Translations under genes and position numbers: made by a program
The notes under the pieces: generated by a model
What the model was told of the DNA's origin: nothing
The model's input: only the letters and a program-made list of their open reading frames with translations
Database searches by the model: none
Shown: positions 24,473-33,297 of the stretch, in pieces
How positions within the stretch are numbered: the stretch's first letter is position 1
How the letters are laid out: every line of letters begins with the position of its first letter
NCBI RefSeq assembly: GCF_018531465.1
Contig: NZ_JAHDTF010000008.1
Location: forward strand, 186,001-250,000
Source: Sphaerisporangium fuscum
GTDB taxonomy: Bacteria; Actinomycetota; Actinomycetes; Streptosporangiales; Streptosporangiaceae
Length of the DNA stretch: 64,000 nucleotides
Direction: 5' to 3'

Positions 24473-26434
24473 TCATCCTTCGGGCGTCGCCTCCACGGCG
24501 GTCATGGGGCCGGTGTTCAGGACGCGGTCCTGCTCGGGAGGCAGGCCGTCGTCCGGCGGGATGATCAGGGTGTGCGGCAGCAGGACGACGGCGGTGGTGC
24601 CGCCGTACGGCGAGCGGCGCACCGTCACCTTCGCCTCGTGCCGCGCGGCGAGCTGGCTGACCACGAACAGGCCGAGACGGTCGCTGTCGGCCAGGTCGAA
24701 CTCCGGCGGCTCGGCCAGGCGGCGGTTGAGCTCGGCGCGGTCGTCGTCGCTCATGCCGAGGCCGCGGTCCTCGATCTCGACGGCGAAGCCCCGCGCCACC
24801 AGCTCGCCCCTGATGGTCACGCGGGTGCTGGGCGGGGAGAAGACGGTGGCGTTCTCGATGAGCTCGGCGAGCAGGTGGATCACGTCGGCGACGGCCGTGC
24901 CGACCAGGGAGGCGTCCGACATCGGCAGCACCGTCACCCGCGTGTAGTCCTCCACCTCGGCGACGGCTCCCCGCACCACGTCGTGCACGGGGACGGGCTT
25001 GCGCCAGGCGCGCCCGGCGGGGGCGCCGGACAGGATGATCAGGCCTTCGGCCTGGCGGCGCATGCGGGTGGTGAGGTGGTCGAGCCGGAACAGGTCGGCC
25101 AGGGCCTCGGGGGCGCTGGTCTTGCGCTGCATCGCGTCCAGCTGGGTGAGCTGGCGGTGCAGCAGTGACTGGTTGCGCCGCGCCAGGTTGCGGAAGACGA
25201 GGCTGACGCCCTTGCGGAGGTCGGCCTGGCCGACCGCGGCCTCGACGGCGGTGCGCCGCACGGTCGAGAAGGCGTGGGCGACGTCCTGCGCCTCCAGCGT
25301 GCTGCCGGTGACCGGGATCGGCGGGGCGTCGGCCTCGATGTCCACCGGTTCGCCGTTGCGCAGCTTGGCGACGACGCGGGGCAGGCGGACGTCGGCGAGG
25401 TCGAGGGCGGCGGTGCGCAGGTCGGCGAGCTCCTGCGCCAGCCCCCGGCCGAGCCGCGCGGAGAACACGACGGCGAGCAGGACGGCGATCAGGCCGAGGC
25501 CGCCCGCGACGGCGATCTGCGCGATGATCCCCCCGGCGGCGGCGTCGGTGCGCTCGTTGAGCAGCGCCACGCGGGTGGCGACGACCTGGTCGATCCGCTG
25601 CCCCAGCGTGCCGGCGAGCGGCTGCCAGCCGGCGGCCTGGTCGGGGTTGCCGCCGTGCGAGACGACCTGGTTCTCCATCGTCGTGAGCCGCTTGTAGTCG
25701 GCCGACAGGAGCAGGTCGTCGAACGGCCGGCGCAGCTCGATGTCGAGCCCCTGGGCGCCGCGGGTGAGCAGCAGGCGGCGGTTGGCCACCATCTCGGCGA
25801 AGCCGCGCTGCTCCTCCTTGTTCGGCCCGCCCTGCGCGATGGCCCCCGAGAGCAGCGCGTCCTCCTGCGACAGCAGTTCGCGGGACAGCACGACGGTCTG
25901 CAGGCCGTCGGCCTTCCGGTCGAGCGTCAGGTCGGGGACGGTGACCAGCTCGTCGTACATCCGGTAGAGAGCGTCCTGGATGGTGTTGTAGTCCTGCACC
26001 ACCCCGAGGCGCGTGGTGGTACGGCCGTCGACGGCGTCCCTGATCGAGGCGAGCCGGTTCAGCTCTCTTTCGAGCGCGGTCCTGCTCTCGGCGACCTCCG
26101 GGCCGGTCGCCGAGAGGCCCTCCAGCGAGGTCGCGCGCTGGTGGAACAGCACCACCGCCTTGTCGGTCTCCTGCCGGGCGACCTTCAGGCCGGCGGTGTC
26201 GGGGGACCGCTGGCTGAGGAACAGGGCGGAGAGCCGGCGCTCCTCCCGCACCCGGTCGGCCACCACGGCGGCCGGGGACGCCACCTGCTGCTGCAGCGTG
26301 ACGGCCCTGCGCAGGTCGAAGAAATCGCCCACGATGTGCCCGGTCATGTACACCCACAGCACGATGAGCGCCACGATCGGCAGGCTGAGCAGCGAGTACA
26401 GCTTGAAGCGAATGGTTCGGTTCTGAGGGGCCAT
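24473..26434 (-). CDS. Nitrate-sensor-type (CvnA-like) histidine kinase
   Basis: A 653-residue membrane sensor. A first helix (LLSLPIVALIVLWVYMTG, about residues 12-30), an all-helical nitrate/nitrite-sensing-like (NIT) domain with REERRLSALFL (about 50-300), a second helix (about 305-330), a HAMP-like linker, and an HATPase domain with ELIENATVFSPP, DRGLGMSDD and DRLGLFVVSQLA (about 500-620). No conserved phospho-acceptor His box is visible. This is the CvnA architecture of actinomycete conservons, but the roadblock, DUF742 and GTPase partner genes are absent. ATG 26434 has GGAG close upstream; a much longer frame extending to 26956 is a shadow of the amidohydrolase gene. Confidence 0.82.
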   Translation of the reverse strand: MAPQNRTIRFKLYSLLSLPIVALIVLWVYMTGHIVGDFFDLRRAVTLQQQVASPAAVVADRVREERRLSALFLSQRSPDTAGLKVARQETDKAVVLFHQRATSLEGLSATGPEVAESRTALERELNRLASIRDAVDGRTTTRLGVVQDYNTIQDALYRMYDELVTVPDLTLDRKADGLQTVVLSRELLSQEDALLSGAIAQGGPNKEEQRGFAEMVANRRLLLTRGAQGLDIELRRPFDDLLLSADYKRLTTMENQVVSHGGNPDQAAGWQPLAGTLGQRIDQVVATRVALLNERTDAAAGGIIAQIAVAGGLGLIAVLLAVVFSARLGRGLAQELADLRTAALDLADVRLPRVVAKLRNGEPVDIEADAPPIPVTGSTLEAQDVAHAFSTVRRTAVEAAVGQADLRKGVSLVFRNLARRNQSLLHRQLTQLDAMQRKTSAPEALADLFRLDHLTTRMRRQAEGLIILSGAPAGRAWRKPVPVHDVVRGAVAEVEDYTRVTVLPMSDASLVGTAVADVIHLLAELIENATVFSPPSTRVTIRGELVARGFAVEIEDRGLGMSDDDRAELNRRLAEPPEFDLADSDRLGLFVVSQLAARHEAKVTVRRSPYGGTTAVVLLPHTLIIPPDDGLPPEQDRVLNTGPMTAVEATPEG

Positions 26435-26511
26435 GTCTCCGCGCCTAGCGTGAGGCAGTAAAAGGTTCTGCGAGGGAAGAGAAGCGCGTTTTCCTGGAGA
26501 GCGCTGCGAGG

Positions 26512-27816
26512 CTAACACCCACGGCGCGGCTCCGTGGCGGGGTTCACGATGTGAACGCGGCCGTTGCGGTGGGCGGCGGTCACCGTGGCGACGCAGCGCC
26601 CCGGGCCGTCCTCGATGAGCGTGCGGTACGGGTCCCGCTCGTCGGGGTCGACGCCGAAGACGGCGAAGTCGCCCCGCGTGCCCGCCTCCAGGCACCCGAT
26701 CCGGCCGGGACCGCCGTCCAGGCCGAGCGCCCGCGCGCCGCCGGCCGTGGCGGCCTCGACGAGCCGCCGCGCGAGGTCCGGCTCCCGGTACCCCTGCTCG
26801 CGGGCGAGCGCGTGCAGCACGCGGACGTCCTCCAGCAGGTCCAGCGACGGCGAGGAGGCGAGCGAGTCGGTGCCGACCGCGATCGGGTTGCCCTCGGAGA
26901 GCAGTGCGGCGACCGGGGGCCCGTCCAGGCCGAGGGTCCGGTTGGAACGCGGGCACAGCGCCACGCTCACCCCGCGCTCGCGCAGCAGCGCCCGCTCCTC
27001 GGCGTCCAGGTGGACGCCGTGCGCCACGTGGCAGTGCGGTCCGAGCAGCCCGAGCTTGTCCAGGAAGGCCACCGGACCGTGGCCGGTCCCGCCGGCGCGC
27101 AGGATCTCGAAGTCGAAGCCCAGCTCACGTACCAGCTGGGCGATCGGCCCGGTGCCGGAGACGGTGTACTCCCGCTCGTGCGCCGACTCCAGCAGGTGGA
27201 TGTGCTGGCGCAGCCGGAACCGGCGGGCGAGGACCGCGAGGTCGGCGAGGACCCCGGTGTCCAGCGTGTACGGCGCGTGCGGCGAGATCCCGACCATGCC
27301 CTCGCTGCCGCGCAGACGGCCGACGGTCGAGACGAAGTGGTCGCGGCCGGTCCGCTGCCAGCTCTCGTCGGTGTCGCCCAGCACTTCGAGGTAGGAGATC
27401 CCGGCCAGGCCCGCCTGGGCCGGCACGGGCATGGCCTCGATGTCGGTGACGACGTCGGCGACGGCCGTGGTGCCGTGCCGCAGCGCGAGCCGGGCCCCCT
27501 CACGGGCGCCGGCCGCCCAGTCGGCGCCGGCCGAGGAGAAGTAGACCGCGTCGAAGGCGTTCGACCATTCCTCGAAGGAGTCGTACACCTGCCGTCCCAC
27601 CTCGGCCATGCGGGTGAACTGCAGGTGGGTGTGGGCGTTGACGAGCCCGGCCACGATGACGCCGGGCCAGCGCACCTCCTCGCCGCCGCCGCTCAGGACC
27701 TCCCGCCGCGGCCCCACCGCCACCACCCTGCCGCCCCGCACGGCGACGGCGCCGTCGCGGACGGGGGGCCGGGAGATCGGGACGACCAGGGGCGCCGTGT
27801 GGATCACACCGGACAT
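26512..27816 (-). CDS. Amidohydrolase (nucleoside deaminase-like, COG0402)
   Basis: A 434-residue metal-dependent hydrolase of the cytosine/adenosine deaminase superfamily. The metal site is seen as NAHTHLQ (about 60-66), HIHLLESAHERE (about 190-200) with a following CHVAHGVHL, and the catalytic GTDSLASSPSLDLL. This resembles S-adenosylhomocysteine/methylthioadenosine deaminases and aminofutalosine deaminase. It follows the ECF transporter T-component gene by 31 bases and ends the operon. The coupling suggests that the imported compound is a nucleoside-like or aminated heterocycle that is deaminated on entry. Without menaquinone genes nearby, a role in futalosine metabolism is not supported. 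Confidence 0.8.
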   Translation of the reverse strand: MSGVIHTAPLVVPISRPPVRDGAVAVRGGRVVAVGPRREVLSGGGEEVRWPGVIVAGLVNAHTHLQFTRMAEVGRQVYDSFEEWSNAFDAVYFSSAGADWAAGAREGARLALRHGTTAVADVVTDIEAMPVPAQAGLAGISYLEVLGDTDESWQRTGRDHFVSTVGRLRGSEGMVGISPHAPYTLDTGVLADLAVLARRFRLRQHIHLLESAHEREYTVSGTGPIAQLVRELGFDFEILRAGGTGHGPVAFLDKLGLLGPHCHVAHGVHLDAEERALLRERGVSVALCPRSNRTLGLDGPPVAALLSEGNPIAVGTDSLASSPSLDLLEDVRVLHALAREQGYREPDLARRLVEAATAGGARALGLDGGPGRIGCLEAGTRGDFAVFGVDPDERDPYRTLIEDGPGRCVATVTAAHRNGRVHIVNPATEPRRGC

Positions 27817-27847
27817 GCGGCTCCCGCCACGCCGGCCGCGCCGGCCG

Positions 27848-28669
27848 TCACGGCGCCCACACGTCCTGCGTCAGCCCGAGGATCTTGGCGGCGACCATCG
27901 CGACGGCCACCGCGGCGAACCCGGCGAGGATCAGGTAGTCGGTGCGGTCGAAGGCCGGCTCCCGCATCCAGGTGCGGTGCCTGCCGCCGAAACCGCGCAG
28001 GTCCATGGCGTTCACGGTGTCCTCCGCGTCGATCAGGGCGTTCACGGTCACCGGTACGACGACCGGCCGCAGCGACAGCAGCTTCTTGACCGGGTTGCGG
28101 GTGCGGCTGTGCTCGTACCCCCGGATCCGCTGGGCGTCGATGGTCTCCTGCAGGCTCGCCCACGTGGAGGGGAGGAAACGGAAGGTCAGGTCGACGCCGT
28201 ACGCCAGCCGCTGCGACAGCCCGAGCCGCGCGAACGCCACCCCGAGGTCGGACGGCGCGACGTTGAACGCCACCGGGAAGCTCACCATGGCCAGCGTGAC
28301 GTACCGCAGGAAGACGGTGGCGGCGTACGAGAGCATCACCCGGGTCACCTCGGTGTGCGGCACCGGGATGGTGAACAGCACCTCCGTGTCCGAGCTGGGA
28401 GGCACGTCCGCCGAGGTCAGGATGCTGTTCACCACCACGAGGACCGCCGTGAAGACCAGCATGAACGCCCAGTTGGCCCGCACGGCGCGCCAGGGGATGC
28501 CGGCCGCGCGGTAGTAGACCAGGGCGGCCACGGCGCACACCAGCACGCCGCGAAGGTCGGCGACGCCCGCCACCGCCACGAGGTAGAGCACGGGGACCAG
28601 CAGGAGCACGCGCGGGTCGCGGCGGCTCAGGAAAGAACCCGCGCCCAGGTAGCGCGGCGTGACGTCCAC
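27848..28669 (-). CDS. ECF transporter T component (EcfT)
   Basis: A 273-residue membrane protein with about five hydrophobic segments and the two coupling-helix motifs of EcfT: ETIDAQRIRGYE (A-R-G type; about residues 178-189) and a second NAMDLRGFGG (about 222-231). It links the S component to the ATPases. The GTG start lies six bases after the S-component stop, so translation is coupled. The gene order ATPase-S-T-amidohydrolase is on one strand with overlaps or very short gaps, so this is one operon. Confidence 0.87.
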   Translation of the reverse strand: MDVTPRYLGAGSFLSRRDPRVLLLVPVLYLVAVAGVADLRGVLVCAVAALVYYRAAGIPWRAVRANWAFMLVFTAVLVVVNSILTSADVPPSSDTEVLFTIPVPHTEVTRVMLSYAATVFLRYVTLAMVSFPVAFNVAPSDLGVAFARLGLSQRLAYGVDLTFRFLPSTWASLQETIDAQRIRGYEHSRTRNPVKKLLSLRPVVVPVTVNALIDAEDTVNAMDLRGFGGRHRTWMREPAFDRTDYLILAGFAAVAVAMVAAKILGLTQDVWAP

Positions 28670-28675
28670 TGCCTG

Positions 28676-29239
28676 TTACCGCCCGGTCCGCTTGGACAGC
28701 GGCTCCCAGATGGCGTCCAGCGCGGGGGTCAGGATGACGACGGCGATGCCGTCGGCGATGAGCGCGGGCACGTAGTTGACGCCGAAGGCGGTGTCGAAGC
28801 CGATGCCCTGCACCCAGATGTCGGTCAGGGTGAAGAGCAGGCCGACGGCGGTCGCCACCAGCGACACGACGGCGGTGACGACCAGCCGTACCGCCTCGCT
28901 CGCGATGGGCGGCAGGTAGGTGAAGAGCAGGCCCGCGACGGCGCCGGCGAGGCCGTTGGCGACGCTCCAGTTCCAGTACTGGAAGCTGCTGCCCTGGAGC
29001 AGGTCGATGACGGCGTTGCCGACGAGGCCGACGAAGAAGCCCGCGACGACGCCGAAGCGCTTGCCGAAGAACGGCACCAGCGCGAAGGCGGGGCGGACGA
29101 CCACGCTCTGGGTGCCGGGGATGAGGAAGCTGAACAGGCCGAGCACGGCGTAAAGCGCCGCGCCGACCGCGCCGAACACCACGGTGCGGGAGGAGATGGA
29201 TAAGACCGGCTCGCGTGGGGCGGTCGCGTCTGTGCTCAT
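28676..29239 (-). CDS. ECF transporter substrate-binding (S) component
   Basis: A 187-residue membrane protein with six hydrophobic segments. The pattern VVVRPAFALVPFFGKRFGVVAG and LVGNAVIDLLQG matches ECF S components in general. It is closest in feel to the YkoE/ThiW-like or queuosine/methylthioadenosine S proteins, but I cannot assign the ligand. Its ATG overlaps the ATPase stop by four bases. The downstream amidohydrolase is the best hint to substrate chemistry. No thiamine, cobalamin or preQ1 riboswitch was recognised upstream of the operon. Confidence 0.82.
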   Translation of the reverse strand: MSTDATAPREPVLSISSRTVVFGAVGAALYAVLGLFSFLIPGTQSVVVRPAFALVPFFGKRFGVVAGFFVGLVGNAVIDLLQGSSFQYWNWSVANGLAGAVAGLLFTYLPPIASEAVRLVVTAVVSLVATAVGLLFTLTDIWVQGIGFDTAFGVNYVPALIADGIAVVILTPALDAIWEPLSKRTGR

Positions 29240-30894
29240 GGAGAGGTGGTTCCTTCCTGGGGGGATGGGTTGGAACATGACGGGACGGAAAGCCTGCGGG
29301 CGAGATCGAAGGGGTGCGGGATCGATCCGCCGCCGTGAAGGTGGTCGCGTACGGCCCGCACCAGGCTCGTGGTGCGCAGCCCCGCGCGCGACCACACGTC
29401 GTCGTCGCGCGCGAGCTCGGCGGGGGAGGCGTCGGCGATCACCCGGCCCCGGTCCACGACGATGACGCGGTCGGCGTAGGTGAGCGCGAGGTCGACGTCG
29501 TGGGTGATGAAGTACACGCTCTCCACGCTGTCGGCGGCGAGCGCGTGGCCGACGAACTCGGTGGTGGTGTGGAGGTCCTGTCCGGCGGTGGGCTCGTCGA
29601 GGATCAGCGTCCGCGGGCGCATGGCGAGGGCGAGCGCCACGGTCAGCCGGCGCTGCTGCCCGAACGACAGCGTGCGCGGCGGCCTGTCCATGATGTCCTT
29701 CTCGCCGTCGAGCAGCGTGGCCCGCAGCGCCCTGTCCGACTCCTCGGCGATCTCCTCGGGCGAGAAGCCCAGGTTGCGCGGGCCGAACGCCAGCTCCTGG
29801 CCGACGGTGGCGCAGAACAGTGCCTGCCCGGGGTTCTGGAAGACGTATCCGAACGTCGTGGCGAGGCTCGCCGTCGACCGTTCCGCGACGGGGGAGCCGT
29901 CCACGAGCACCTCGCCGCTCGTGGCGGCGGTCAGGAGCACGGCGGCGCGCAGCAGCGTCGACTTGCCGGCCCCGTTCGAGCCGAGCACCGCCACGCGCTC
30001 ACGCGGCGCGAGGGCGAGGTCGACGTCCGACAGGACGGTTCGCGAGCCGTACCCGAGGCTGACCTGGCGGTATTCGAGGCGCGGGGGTGCCCCCGCGTCG
30101 GCGGCACGGCTCAGGGCGGGCGCGGGCGGCAGGTCGCCGGCGCGGGCGAGCAGGGTCGCGAACGGCAGCTTGACGTGCCCGACGGGCGCCATGCGCAGGA
30201 ATCCGTCGACGGGCCCCTGGTAGCGCGCCGTGCCGTCCTCGAGGTAGAGGACCCGGGTCGGCTCGAACTCAAGGATCTCCTCGACCCGGTGCTCGACGAC
30301 CACGGCGGCCCCGCCCTCGTCGGCGAACCGCCGCACCTCGCGCATCAGGCGCAGGCCGGCGTCGGGGTCGAGGTTGGCGAGCGGTTCGTCGACCACGACG
30401 ACCCGGGGGCGCATGACCAGCACGCCCGCGAAGGCCACCAGCTGCAGCTCGCCGCCGCTCAGCCCGGCGGTGGCGCGGTCGAGCAGGTGGGTGATGCCGA
30501 GGCGCTCGGCGACCTCGGTGATCCGCCGCCGGATCTCCTCGCGCGGCAGGCCGAGGTTCTCGGGGCCGAAGGCGAGCTCGGCCGTGACGGTGGTGCCGAC
30601 GATCTGCTTGCGCGGGTCCTGGAGCATCGTGCCGACGACCGAGGAGAGGTCGCGGATCGTCCGGCCCGTGACCGGTCGCCCGCCGACGATGACCTCGCCC
30701 TCGACCTCGGCGCGGTAGGCGTGGGGGATGAGCCCGTTGACCAGGCGCAGCAGGGTGCTCTTGCCGCATCCGGACGGGCCGCTGACCAGCATGAGGTCGC
30801 CGGAGGACACGGTGAACGACACCGGGCCGAGGGCGGTCCGCCCGGTCGACAGGTAACGGACGGTCACGTCACGGACCTCGATGAGCGCGGTCAT
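29236..30894 (-). CDS. ECF transporter double ATPase (EcfA1-EcfA2 fused)
   Basis: A 552-residue protein carrying two ABC ATPase domains in one chain. Domain 1 has GPSGCGKSTL (about residue 42), LSGGELQLVAFAG and VVVVDEPLANLD; domain 2 has GSNGAGKSTLL (about 330), LSFGQQRRLTVALA and LILDEPTAGQD. This is the YkoD-type fusion found in group I/II ECF transporters. ATG 30894 follows an AAGGGTG motif; an upstream in-frame extension to 30996 has no support. It is the first gene of the operon and drives uptake with the S and T subunits. Confidence 0.88.
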   Translation of the reverse strand: MTALIEVRDVTVRYLSTGRTALGPVSFTVSSGDLMLVSGPSGCGKSTLLRLVNGLIPHAYRAEVEGEVIVGGRPVTGRTIRDLSSVVGTMLQDPRKQIVGTTVTAELAFGPENLGLPREEIRRRITEVAERLGITHLLDRATAGLSGGELQLVAFAGVLVMRPRVVVVDEPLANLDPDAGLRLMREVRRFADEGGAAVVVEHRVEEILEFEPTRVLYLEDGTARYQGPVDGFLRMAPVGHVKLPFATLLARAGDLPPAPALSRAADAGAPPRLEYRQVSLGYGSRTVLSDVDLALAPRERVAVLGSNGAGKSTLLRAAVLLTAATSGEVLVDGSPVAERSTASLATTFGYVFQNPGQALFCATVGQELAFGPRNLGFSPEEIAEESDRALRATLLDGEKDIMDRPPRTLSFGQQRRLTVALALAMRPRTLILDEPTAGQDLHTTTEFVGHALAADSVESVYFITHDVDLALTYADRVIVVDRGRVIADASPAELARDDDVWSRAGLRTTSLVRAVRDHLHGGGSIPHPFDLARRLSVPSCSNPSPQEGTTSP

Positions 30895-31160
30895 GACGTG
30901 ATCACCCTTCTCCTTCCGCCGTTCCGCACCGGCGCGCGGCCTGGTCCGGATCTTTGTCCAGAGGAGATTAAAGGGGAGATCATCACCTAAGCGCAATTGC
31001 TGGTGAAAGCCGTGATATTTCGTGACGTAACCGAATTGCGGCCTTTGGATGGTTCTATTACCGACATGTCACTCATGGCTGTGCCGGTTACCGGGGTGTT
31101 TCGTCCCCTCCGTGGTGAATTTCAGGAGAATGATGGGTGATCTTCCGGTGACCGGCCCTC
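30895..31160. other. Upstream region of the ECF operon
   Basis: About 265 bases between the ECF operon start and the TPR gene relic. It contains a modestly AT-rich stretch (about 30960-31130) that should hold the ECF promoter. I searched by eye for thiamine, cobalamin, preQ1 and SAM riboswitch cores and saw none. No coding frame is supported. Confidence 0.4.
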
Positions 31161-31326
31161 CGGCGTAGGCTCGCCGAGGCGCGCGGGTCGCTGGAGGAGG
31201 CGCTCGCCGTCTTCCAGGGCGACGGCAACAAGTACTCCGAGGCCCAGACCCGGCGGGCGCTCGGCGGCCAGGCGGAGGATGACCCGCGCCCAGGCCATCC
31301 TGGATCGCCTGGACGACGACGGGTGA
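31161..31326 (+). pseudogene. C-terminal relic of a TPR protein
   Basis: In one frame from 31161 the bases encode RRRLAEARGSLEEALAVFQG and then DGNKYSEAQTRRALG, a typical tetratricopeptide unit as found at the end of actinomycete STAND/AfsR-like regulators. One base shift later the frame continues MTRAQAILDRLDDDG and stop, also TPR-like. There is no start, and the frame is broken once, so this is a decayed tail. The rest of the gene is absent upstream. Confidence 0.6.
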
Positions 31327-31329
31327 AAC

Positions 31330-32136
31330 TCAGTCGAGCAGGCGGGAGCGCAGGGCCGCGTCGTCCTCGGCGGTCCAGCCGTGCTCGGCGAGCCAGCCCC
31401 GCGCGCCGCCGTGGTTCTCGTCGAGGACCTTCAGGAAGTGCTCCATGTAGTCCGGCCGGGGCATGTGGTTCTCGGCGGGCTGGGAGTCGAGGTCGTCCCG
31501 GTAGGTGTCGCTGGCGCGCAGCCGGGCGAGCAGGGGCTCCAGCCGGTCACCGGTCGCCGCGTAGTCGGCGACGATCGCCTCGCGGGTGACCCCGGCGACC
31601 GACAGCGCCAGGGCGCAGACCACACCCGTGCGGTCCTTGCCCGCCGCGCAGTGCACCAGGGCCGCGCCCTCGCCGTACGCCATCGCGCGCAGCGCGGCGA
31701 GCACCGAGTCGGGCCGGTCGCGCAGGTAGGCGTAGTAGAACCCGACGACCCGGACCTCGGCGGTGTCGGCCTCGCGCTGCCCCTGCCAGGGGAGCACCTT
31801 GTCGCCCTCGATGCGCTTGGGCGTGTCGGCCTCGACGTCGGTGTGCCGGCCGCCTTCGGCGAACAGGGTCAGGTGATGGATGGTCACCTCGGGCACCAGG
31901 GTGAGGGGGCCGGGGCCTTCGAGGTCGACCTCGGCGTTGGAGCGCAGGTCCACCACGTCGCGCAGCTTCAGTTCGCCGACGAGCCTCTCGATGTCGGCGT
32001 CGGACAACCCCTGGAGGTTGTCCGAGCGCAGCACCCGCCCGAACCGCGTCGTCTCGCCGTCGACCGTGGGCAGACCGCCGAGGTCGCGCACGTTCACGGC
32101 ACCGTCAAGAGCTATCCACCTGTTGATTGCGTTCAT
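31330..32136 (-). CDS. Tyrosine-protein phosphatase, PtpB type
   Basis: A 268-residue phosphatase of the MptpB/fungal-like class. The P-loop HCAAGKDRTG (about residues 163-172) holds the catalytic Cys and Arg with an Asp-Lys pair typical of MptpB (triple-specificity phosphatases). The N-terminus NVRDLGGLPT with RSDNLQGLS and DLRSNAEV is also diagnostic. ATG 32136 starts at the conserved NRWIALDGAVNVRDLGG; TTG 32160 is less likely. It is cytoplasmic or secreted without a classical signal. The substrates are phosphotyrosine or phosphoinositide; no kinase gene is adjacent. Confidence 0.85.
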   Translation of the reverse strand: MNAINRWIALDGAVNVRDLGGLPTVDGETTRFGRVLRSDNLQGLSDADIERLVGELKLRDVVDLRSNAEVDLEGPGPLTLVPEVTIHHLTLFAEGGRHTDVEADTPKRIEGDKVLPWQGQREADTAEVRVVGFYYAYLRDRPDSVLAALRAMAYGEGAALVHCAAGKDRTGVVCALALSVAGVTREAIVADYAATGDRLEPLLARLRASDTYRDDLDSQPAENHMPRPDYMEHFLKVLDENHGGARGWLAEHGWTAEDDAALRSRLLD

Positions 32137-32256
32137 CACCTGCAACCCTATATGGGGCAAATGTCCGAGCGAAGAATGCCGGCGAAACGTCCGGAGCCGG
32201 ACAGAGGCAACGGCGAGGGGCGCCCGCCATTCGTGCGACGGGGACGCCCGCCGTGC

Positions 32257-33297
32257 TCAGACGGCCGGCGGCGCCAGTGCGACCACGCGGCGCTCGGCCG
32301 CCGAGGTGTGCGCGGCGTTCAGCACCGCCAGCGCCTCGGCCACGCCGGCGGGGTCGACGGGAGGCGGGGCGCCGTCGCGCAGGCACGCGACCACCCCCGC
32401 GTAGAACTCCTGGTAGGCCCCCGGGTCGGTCGGCACGGGACGGCTGTCGCCGTCGGCGCCGAGGACGCCCCAGCGCTCCTCGGGCTCGGCCCCGAAGCCG
32501 GGGTCGCCCGGACGCCCGCCCGCCCGCAGCCGCTCCTCCTGCGGGTCCAGGCCCCACTTGACGTACGCCGCCCGTGAGCCGAGCACGCGGAAGCGCGGCC
32601 CGGTTCGCGCGGCCACCGAGCTCATCCACAGGTGGGACCGCGCACCGTTGGCGTGGGTCAGCGCGACGAACGCGTCGTCGTCGGCGCCCACTCCGGCCCG
32701 CCGGATGTCGGTCTCGGCGTAGACCTCGGTGACCGGGCCGAGGTACCGCAGGGCCTGGTCGACCAGGTGACTGCCCAGGTCGTACAGGACGCCGCCGAGA
32801 TCGTCGGGGCCGCCGTTCTCGCGCCACCCGCCCTTGGGGACCGGCCGCCAGCGCTCGAACCGCGACTCGAAGCGGTGCACCTCGCCGAGGTCGAGCTTGA
32901 GGAGCGTGCGGAAGTCGCCGTCCCAGCGGCGGTTCTGGAAGACCGTGAGCATCAGGCCCCGTTCGGCGGCCAGGCGTGCCAGGTCGAGCGCCTCGCGCGC
33001 GGTCGCGGCCAGGGGCTTGTCGACCACGACGGGCACCCCGGCCGACAGCGCCAGCCGCGCCAGCGGGACGTGCGTGCGGTTCGGCGAGGCCACGACGACG
33101 AGGTCGATCCCGAGGCCGAGCAGTTCCTCGGCCGAGGGCACCACCGTGGCACCGGGATGGTCGCGGGCGACGGCGGCGCCCCGCTCGGCGTCCCGCGTCA
33201 CCACGGCGTGCAGGCGCAGCCCCGGGGTCGCGGCGATGAGCGGCGCGTGGAAGAACGCCCCGGCCGGGCCGTACCCCACCAGCCCGACCTTGATCAC
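32257..33297 (-). CDS. Gfo/Idh/MocA family oxidoreductase
   Basis: A 346-residue NAD(P)-dependent dehydrogenase. The N-terminal Rossmann motif GLVGYGPAGAFFHAPL, the conserved DKPLA (EKP-equivalent, Lys near residue 95) and the C-terminal sheet domain with DLGSHLVDQALRYLG (catalytic Asp/His) fit this family, and GPAGAFFHAPLIA is the subgroup signature also seen in scyllo-inositol/YdgJ-like proteins. Its GTG overlaps the stop of the PAC2 gene (GTGA), so it is co-translated. Substrate probably a sugar or inositol, not determinable. The longer frame extending to 33882 is a shadow. Confidence 0.83.
   Translation of the reverse strand: MIKVGLVGYGPAGAFFHAPLIAATPGLRLHAVVTRDAERGAAVARDHPGATVVPSAEELLGLGIDLVVVASPNRTHVPLARLALSAGVPVVVDKPLAATAREALDLARLAAERGLMLTVFQNRRWDGDFRTLLKLDLGEVHRFESRFERWRPVPKGGWRENGGPDDLGGVLYDLGSHLVDQALRYLGPVTEVYAETDIRRAGVGADDDAFVALTHANGARSHLWMSSVAARTGPRFRVLGSRAAYVKWGLDPQEERLRAGGRPGDPGFGAEPEERWGVLGADGDSRPVPTDPGAYQEFYAGVVACLRDGAPPPVDPAGVAEALAVLNAAHTSAAERRVVALAPPAV

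Noticed and set aside
26435..26956. N-terminal extension of the CvnA-like kinase
   Set aside because: The extra 170 codons are Arg/Pro/Ala-rich antisense to the amidohydrolase gene; the ATG at 26434 has a ribosome site and begins the normal N-terminus.
30895..31160. Possible vitamin riboswitch before the ECF operon
   Set aside because: No conserved core of TPP, cobalamin, FMN, preQ1 or SAM switches was recognisable.
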